Shown here one piece after another: positions 59,865 to 64,000 of a stretch of DNA of 64,000 nt (positions are counted from its first letter, which is position 1; each line of letters starts with the position of its first letter). The notes beneath the pieces were generated by a model. The model worked only from the letters and a program-made list of their open reading frames with translations, ran no database searches and was not told where the DNA came from. The stretch is from Rugosimonospora acidiphila. GTDB lineage: Bacteria; Actinomycetota; Actinomycetes; Mycobacteriales; Micromonosporaceae. The translations under genes were made by a program, and so were the position numbers. The stretch spans positions 62,001 through 126,000 of the forward strand of contig NZ_BAABJQ010000004.1 of the NCBI RefSeq assembly GCF_039543385.1, written 5' to 3'.

Positions 59865-60572
59865 ATGCGAGTTGCCATCGCCGGAGCCGGTAACGTCGGC
59901 CGCTCCATCGCCCAGGAGCTGATCGAGAACGGCCATCAGGTGATGCTCATCGAGCGGGCCGCCGAGCGGCTGCGCCCCGAGCGGGTACCGCAGGCCGAGT
60001 GGGTGCTGGCCGACGCCTGCGAGGTGGCCAGTCTCCAGGAGGCCGACCTGGCCAGCTGTGACGTCGTGGTGGCCGCGACCGGCGATGACAAGGTCAATCT
60101 GGTGGTGTCGCTGCTGGCCAAGACCGAGTTCGCGGTCGGCCGCGTGGTGGCCCGGGTCAACCGCGCCGAGAACGAGTGGCTGTTCAACGACCAGTGGGGC
60201 GTGGACGTCGCGGTGAGCAAGCCGCGGCTGATGGCGGCCCTGGTCGAGGAGGCGGTCACGGTCGGCGACCTGGTCCGGCTGATGACCTTCCGGCAGAGCG
60301 AGGCCAACCTCGTGGAGATCACCCTGCCCGGCTCGGCGCCCTACGTCGGCCACGCGGTGCGGGACGTCCCACTGCCGCACGACGCGGCGCTGGTCGCCAT
60401 CCTGCGCGGCAAGCGGGTACTCGTGCCCACGCCGGACGATCCGCTGGAGGCGGGCGACGAGCTGATCTTCGTGTGCACCACCGAGGTCGAGGACAGCGTC
60501 CGCGCGGTCATCCTCGGGGCCCGGCCGGACGGCGCCGAGATCCCGGCCCAATCCGGCGGCGAGCAGTCCTGA
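59865..60572 (+). CDS. trkA: TrkA/RCK-domain potassium-regulatory protein, copy 2
   Basis: A 235-residue RCK protein. RCK_N is RVAIAGAGNVGRSIAQELIE with GxGxxG, then LIERA and DVVVAATGDDKVNLVVSLLA. The RCK_C domain spans about 140-225 (NLVEITLPGSAPYVGHAVRD). Copies 1 and 2 differ enough to be old paralogues that probably assemble together. ATG 59865 has GGGAGGGGG upstream. The gene ends 141 bp before the convergent DUF3159 gene; that gap carries GGCCTGTCCT-type repeats at about 60635-60693. Confidence 0.88.
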   Translation: MRVAIAGAGNVGRSIAQELIENGHQVMLIERAAERLRPERVPQAEWVLADACEVASLQEADLASCDVVVAATGDDKVNLVVSLLAKTEFAVGRVVARVNRAENEWLFNDQWGVDVAVSKPRLMAALVEEAVTVGDLVRLMTFRQSEANLVEITLPGSAPYVGHAVRDVPLPHDAALVAILRGKRVLVPTPDDPLEAGDELIFVCTTEVEDSVRAVILGARPDGAEIPAQSGGEQS

Positions 60573-60634
60573 CCCGCCCGGGCCGAGCCCTCCGGAGCCG
60601 GCCTGAGCCTCCCCGCTGAGCGCCCGGCCTCGGC

Positions 60635-60693
60635 CCTGTCCTGGGGCTGGGCCTGTCCTGAGGCTGGGGCTGGGCCTGTCCTAAGGCTGGGCC
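60635..60693. repeat. Short imperfect repeats between convergent genes
   Basis: Three units containing CCTGTCCT followed by GGGGCTGGG or (G/A)AGGCTGGG, spaced 23 bases or fewer apart. No function is evident. Confidence 0.7.
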
Positions 60694-60713
60694 GGGCTCG
60701 GCCGTCGCCGGCC

Positions 60714-61565
60714 TCAGCTCTCCTGAACGACCGGTGACGCCGCCGGTGACACCCGACGGGTGGCCCACACCGTGATCGCGATCAGCAGGATGTACGGCGG
60801 GTAGCCCAGCACCAGCCGCAGGACGCCCAGGGCGGTGGCCGGGCTGTCGTCCGCCGTGTGCTGGAAGACCACCGCCTGGATCACCACCTTGGCCAGGTAC
60901 GTCAGCGCCCAGACCACGGTGAGCCAGCTGAACGTGCGCACCAGCCGCGGGTTGCCCCGCCACTCGGTGCTGCCCCGGGTGACCAGCAGCGACCAGACCC
61001 ACCCGATCAACGGCCGGCGTACCGCGACCGAGGCCAGCATGGCGATCGCGTACCCGAAGCTGAGCAGGATGCCGGGCAGGTAGAAGTCCTTCGCGCTACC
61101 GGTCTTCCACGCGATGATCCCGCCTATCGCGATGCCGAACACGCCGTTGACCGCGTGCCGCACCGGCTGCTTGCGGGCCAGCCGCCAGCCCCCGATGATC
61201 ACGGCGGCGGCCACCGAGATGATCAAGGCGGGCCGGAGCGAAAAGATGATGTTGGCGATCACGAACACCACGACGGGTACGCCGGACTCGACCACGCCGC
61301 GCACGCCGCCGAGTTGGTCGGCGAGCTGCTCGGTGAAGCTTGGCAGCGGCTCCTCGTCGGGCTCGTCCGGCTTCCCGGACCCCGCCGACTCGACCGCGCC
61401 GACGGCCGCGTCGGGCCGACCGGACGCCCCTGGACCCGGCCTCGGCGGTGCTCCCTCGGTGCGGCCTGGGGGCTCCGCAGCTCCCCCGGTGCGGCCTGGG
61501 AGCTCCGCCGGCTCGGCGATCTCGGCGGTGGACTGCGCGGGATCGCGGGGCGTCTCGGTCGTCAT
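60714..61565 (-). CDS. DUF3159 family membrane protein
   Basis: A 283-residue protein matching DUF3159. The first about 75 residues are acidic, Pro-rich and cytoplasmic, followed by about five or six membrane segments. These include VPVVVFVIANIIFSLRPALI, IISVAAAVIIGGWRLARKQP and GLRVFLGY-like VLRLVLGYPPYILLIAITVW. Function is unknown; the family accompanies the trkA and dut genes across actinobacteria. ATG 61565 lies 4 bp after the OB-fold stop, so the two genes are probably co-transcribed. Confidence 0.87.
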   Translation of the reverse strand: MTTETPRDPAQSTAEIAEPAELPGRTGGAAEPPGRTEGAPPRPGPGASGRPDAAVGAVESAGSGKPDEPDEEPLPSFTEQLADQLGGVRGVVESGVPVVVFVIANIIFSLRPALIISVAAAVIIGGWRLARKQPVRHAVNGVFGIAIGGIIAWKTGSAKDFYLPGILLSFGYAIAMLASVAVRRPLIGWVWSLLVTRGSTEWRGNPRLVRTFSWLTVVWALTYLAKVVIQAVVFQHTADDSPATALGVLRLVLGYPPYILLIAITVWATRRVSPAASPVVQES

Positions 61566-61569
61566 GGCC

Positions 61570-61950
61570 TCACCGGGGCAACTCGAGCTCGTAATACGGG
61601 TTGTAGATCACTTTCCGGCCCTCGCGCAGCGCGATCCGGCCACGCACCGACAGCGCCCGACCCGGCTCGATCCCGGCGATGTGCCGCCGACCCAACCAGA
61701 CCAGGGTCACCACGTCGCTGCCGTCGTACAGGTCGGCCTCCAGGGTCGGCAAATTCGTACGCGGCGTGTAGACCACCGTACGCAGCCGGCCGCTGACGCT
61801 GACCAGCTGGCCGCGCCTGACGTCGCAGGCCGACACGCACCCGGACTCGGCGGTGCTGCGCTGCAGCTCCTCGGCGTCCAGCTCGGCCTCACTCGCCACG
61901 AGGCGGCGGAAAAAACGATGTAACGGCGAAGGTCGCTCGACGGTCGCCAT
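61570..61950 (-). CDS. OB-fold nucleic-acid-binding protein
   Basis: A 126-residue protein with one OB fold of the tRNA_anti-codon type. The strands are GQLVSVSGRLRTVVYTPRTN, LEADLYDGSDVVTLVWLGRR and GRALSVRGRIALREGRKVIY. A helical N-terminus contains two cysteines (SGCVSACD). It probably binds nucleic acid, but the partner is unknown. The gene is a regular member of this cluster in actinobacteria. ATG 61950 has GGAGAG upstream. Confidence 0.86.
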   Translation of the reverse strand: MATVERPSPLHRFFRRLVASEAELDAEELQRSTAESGCVSACDVRRGQLVSVSGRLRTVVYTPRTNLPTLEADLYDGSDVVTLVWLGRRHIAGIEPGRALSVRGRIALREGRKVIYNPYYELELPR

Positions 61951-62175
61951 GACCTGCGTGTCACTCTCCTCGACCCAGCGCCGACCGGCGGCCGACGCTG
62001 ACTAGGCCGGCAAGCAGCCGACGCCAATTAGCGTACGTCCATCCTCGGACCGGTCAACCTCTTCTCGCGAGGCGAACCATGGTTAGCCTCGCGGATTGGC
62101 GTACGGCGGTTGGCCGCTGAGTATGGTCGGGTCAGGTCGAAGAGACAACGGGTGGCACCGTGGCGGTGCCGCAGA

Positions 62176-63015
62176 TCACCTGGAGCGGCGGTTGCGGGAA
62201 GAGGAGCCGCGCTTGCCGGGCTGTGCGGAGGAGCCATTCACCGACCCCTGGTCCTCGGTCGGTGCCGTCTGGCCCAGCTGCGCCCGGGCCTCCTCGGCCG
62301 CCCTGCTGGGCGACACCGAGGGCGCGACGACCGGCTGAGGCTGCGCCTGCACCTGGTCGGCGGCGTCCCGGGGCAGCCGCAGGGGCAGCGCCTCGCGCAC
62401 CGGCATGGCCTCCCGACCGCGATCGACGACCAGCTCGCGAAGGCACTCGGCCAGCGGGCCGGCGACGCTCGGATCGGCGGCGGCCGCGCCCTGGTAGACC
62501 GCCCGGACCATCCAGCGGGGACCGTCCACACCGATGAACCGGACGTCGGCGGAGCCATCGGGCGTGCGGATCTTGGCCGTCAGCTCGGTGCCGTACTCCC
62601 CGCGCACCTCCTCCGCCCTGGCCCCGTCGGCGGTCAGCGAATCGCGGATCTCCGCGCGGACCTCGTCCCAGATGCCCGAGCTGCGCGGGGCGGCGAACAC
62701 CCCGAGCTGCAGCGCGCTGGCGCCGTTGACCAGGACAATCTGCGCGATCGAGCCGTCGGGGTTGGCCTGCACCCTGATCTCGACCCCATTGATGGCCGGG
62801 ATCTGGAGACTGCCCAGGTCGAGCCGCTCGACGCCGCTGGGCGCCTCGGTGATGTCGTAGGGACCCGGGCTCACCGGCTGGCCCTCGCCAGCCCGCTGCG
62901 CCAGGTCGTCGGCGTCGTCGGAGCGCCCCGCGCCCGGCGACCGGTCTGGTCGGCGATCAAGATCCTCGCCCTTCTTCTGCCGCCCGCCATCCCCGCGGCC
63001 TCGGGAGAAGATCAC
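62176..63015 (-). CDS. DUF3710 family protein
   Basis: A 279-residue soluble protein matching DUF3710. An acidic, charged N-terminus (about 45 residues) leads into GPYDITEAPSGVERLDLGSL. The core follows, with VLVNGASALQLGVFAAPRSS, WDEVRAEIRDSL and VDGPRWMVRAVYQGAAA. The C-terminal 60 residues are disordered. Function is unknown, but it is found next to dut throughout the phylum. GTG 63015 follows GGTGG; a longer frame runs into dut and is rejected. It starts 17 bp after dut. Confidence 0.88.
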   Translation of the reverse strand: MIFSRGRGDGGRQKKGEDLDRRPDRSPGAGRSDDADDLAQRAGEGQPVSPGPYDITEAPSGVERLDLGSLQIPAINGVEIRVQANPDGSIAQIVLVNGASALQLGVFAAPRSSGIWDEVRAEIRDSLTADGARAEEVRGEYGTELTAKIRTPDGSADVRFIGVDGPRWMVRAVYQGAAAADPSVAGPLAECLRELVVDRGREAMPVREALPLRLPRDAADQVQAQPQPVVAPSVSPSRAAEEARAQLGQTAPTEDQGSVNGSSAQPGKRGSSSRNRRSR

Positions 63016-63031
63016 GGTGCCACCGTCCTGT

Positions 63032-63490
63032 TCAACGCAGACCGGCGTGGCCGCCGGTCGATCCGTGTCCGCCCACTCCCCGGACCGAGTCGGGAAGCTC
63101 ATCAACGCGGTGGAAGTCTGCACGCTCCACCCGCTGCACGACAAGCTGCGCGATGCGATCACCCCGGGCGATCGTCGCCGGGGTGGTCGGGTCGTGGTTC
63201 ACAAGATTAACCATGATCTCGCCGCGGTATCCGGCATCGATCGTGCCGGGCGCGTTGAGCACTGTCACTCCGAGGCGGTTGGCCAGCCCGGAACGGGGGT
63301 GCACCAGCCCCACGAACCCGTCCGGCAGAGCGATCGCCAGCCCCGTACGGACCAGCCGCCGCTGGCCCGGCTTCAGCTCGGTGTCCTCCGCCGCGTACAG
63401 GTCGGCGCCGGCGTCGCCCGGGTGCGCGTAGCCGGGCATGGGCAGCTCCGGGTCGAGCTGGCGCACGGCCACCGGCACGGGCTCGGTCAT
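63032..63490 (-). CDS. dut: dUTP diphosphatase
   Basis: A 152-residue trimeric dUTPase that removes dUTP and supplies dUMP. All five motifs are visible: HPGDAGADLYA (1), VHPRSGLANRLG (2), NAPGTIDAGYRGEI with the uracil-binding Tyr and catalytic Asp (3), RGDRIAQLVVQ (4) and the C-terminal arm VRGVGGHGSTGGHAG (5). The ATG at 63490 follows GAGGGG. The first gene of the dut-DUF3710 pair, divergent from the DUF3093 gene over 95 bp. Confidence 0.96.
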   Translation of the reverse strand: MTEPVPVAVRQLDPELPMPGYAHPGDAGADLYAAEDTELKPGQRRLVRTGLAIALPDGFVGLVHPRSGLANRLGVTVLNAPGTIDAGYRGEIMVNLVNHDPTTPATIARGDRIAQLVVQRVERADFHRVDELPDSVRGVGGHGSTGGHAGLR

Positions 63491-63573
63491 GCCGGCCCCT
63501 CGTTCATGACGTTTCCTCGGTCACGTTGCCATCCTGCCGTGCCCCGGTGCGCCCCGACCGGCCGGGGCGCCGA

Positions 63574-63579
63574 TACCCT
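63574..63579 (+). promoter_or_regulatory. -10 element, leaderless DUF3093 start
   Basis: TACCCT ends six bases before GTG 63586, and no ribosome-binding site is present. Confidence 0.55.
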
Positions 63580-63585
63580 CGCAGA

Positions 63586-64000
63586 GTGGCACAACTTCCG
63601 ACGGGTACCCCGGCCGCCAGCGGCGACGCGGAGCAGGACGAGCCGGTCATACGGCTGGTGGGGCGCGGATACCGCCCGACCGACCGGTACGCGGAGCGGC
63701 TGATCGTGCCGTGGTGGCTCTGGCTCGCCGCCCTGGCGCTGGCCGCCATGCTCTCGGCCGAGGTATATCTCGGCGCTCCTGGGCTGGCGACCTGGGTCCC
63801 GTACCTGATTCTGCTGCCGCTGACCGCGCTGGCCCTGCTGGCGGCCAGCCGGATCCGGGTCGCCGTGGAGGGCGGTGAGCTGCGGGTCGACGACGCCCGG
63901 CTGCCGGTGCGGTTCGTGTCCGAGGTGGGCGTACTGGACGCCGCGGCCAGGCGGGAGGCGCTCGGCCCCAACGCCGACCAGTTGGCGTTCGTCGTCCAGC
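63586..64000 (+). CDS. DUF3093 family membrane protein, N-terminal part
   Basis: From GTG 63586 the frame stays open to the window edge (138 codons). It reads an acidic start, then YAERLIVPWWLWLAALALAA and a second membrane segment TWVPYLILLPLTALALLAAS. A beta-rich part follows: RIRVAVEGGELRVDDARLPV. This is the DUF3093 pattern, a small two-pass membrane protein of unknown function usually found beside dut in actinobacteria. The C-terminus lies outside the window. The start is leaderless. Confidence 0.82.
   Translation, partial: MAQLPTGTPAASGDAEQDEPVIRLVGRGYRPTDRYAERLIVPWWLWLAALALAAMLSAEVYLGAPGLATWVPYLILLPLTALALLAASRIRVAVEGGELRVDDARLPVRFVSEVGVLDAAARREALGPNADQLAFVVQ

Noticed and set aside
1..64000. 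tRNA or rRNA genes
   Set aside because: I looked for T-loop-like GGTTCGA stretches with matching arms and for conserved rRNA segments and found none convincing. A covariance-model search would be decisive.

Overview
This is a high-GC window from a filamentous or related actinomycete. The gene set and order suggest a Micromonosporaceae-like genome: coproporphyrin-branch haem genes (hemE, hemQ, hemG), rnd-fadA-fadB, dxs, the dut / DUF3710 / OB-fold / DUF3159 / trkA cluster, DUF3000, DUF3093 and DUF3140 proteins, GTG starts and TANNNT-type leaderless promoters. The genus cannot be fixed from sequence alone. I saw no rRNA, tRNA, CRISPR array, insertion sequence or prophage. The chromosome segment looks stable, with accessory sugar-uptake modules and a DNA-repair module.

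Layout. 1-115: start of an ACT-domain gene. 0.4-6.5 kb: a cellobiose/cello-oligosaccharide regulon (cebE-cebF-cebG-bglC-cebR, minus strand). Its promoter is bracketed by two copies of the CebR/CelR operator. 6.7-9.2 kb: an acyl-CoA synthetase divergent from a PadR regulator, with a 9-bp inverted repeat between them. 9.4-11.6 kb: a methyltransferase, a pRiA4b ORF-3-like protein, a tiny Cys-rich protein and a RibD-like reductase. 11.7-19.7 kb: a DNA-end-processing operon (HerA-like ATPase, SbcD/Mre11, SbcC/Rad50, NurA, AlkA-like glycosylase, unknown protein), arranged like the archaeal herA-mre11-rad50-nurA operon. 19.7-25 kb: a FrcABC-like sugar importer with a ROK kinase and a divergent LacI regulator whose likely operators flank the intergenic region. 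25-30.7 kb: secreted hydrolase, small CxxC protein, LigD-type polymerase/primase, acyltransferase, msrB and GNAT. 30.8-33.7 kb: hemQ-hemG, divergent over only 31 bp from an SDR gene. 33.8-38.9 kb: a DUF3140 gene and a four-gene cluster of uncharacterised Pro-rich membrane proteins. 38.9-47.2 kb: hemE, DUF3000, a coiled-coil membrane protein, rnd, fadA and fadB. 47.3-53.1 kb: VOC protein, gluconokinase, a two-component system and two tandem PQQ-type beta-propeller proteins. 53.3-57 kb: dxs and a TRAM-type RNA methyltransferase. 57-60.6 kb: a KimA-like potassium importer next to two divergent TrkA/RCK proteins with no TrkH. 60.7-64 kb: DUF3159, OB-fold, DUF3710, dut and the start of a DUF3093 gene.

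Working together. The two carbohydrate modules are each controlled by a local LacI regulator. The HerA/Mre11/Rad50/NurA operon, with the glycosylase and a free-standing LigD polymerase nearby, forms a double-strand-break and base-damage repair neighbourhood. HemE, HemG and HemQ are three steps of one haem route. FadA and FadB carry out beta-oxidation. The KimA-like/RCK group probably handles potassium. Two themes recur in the DNA itself: start codons lying six bases after a TANNNT box (leaderless transcripts), and short tandem duplications abutting stop codons.
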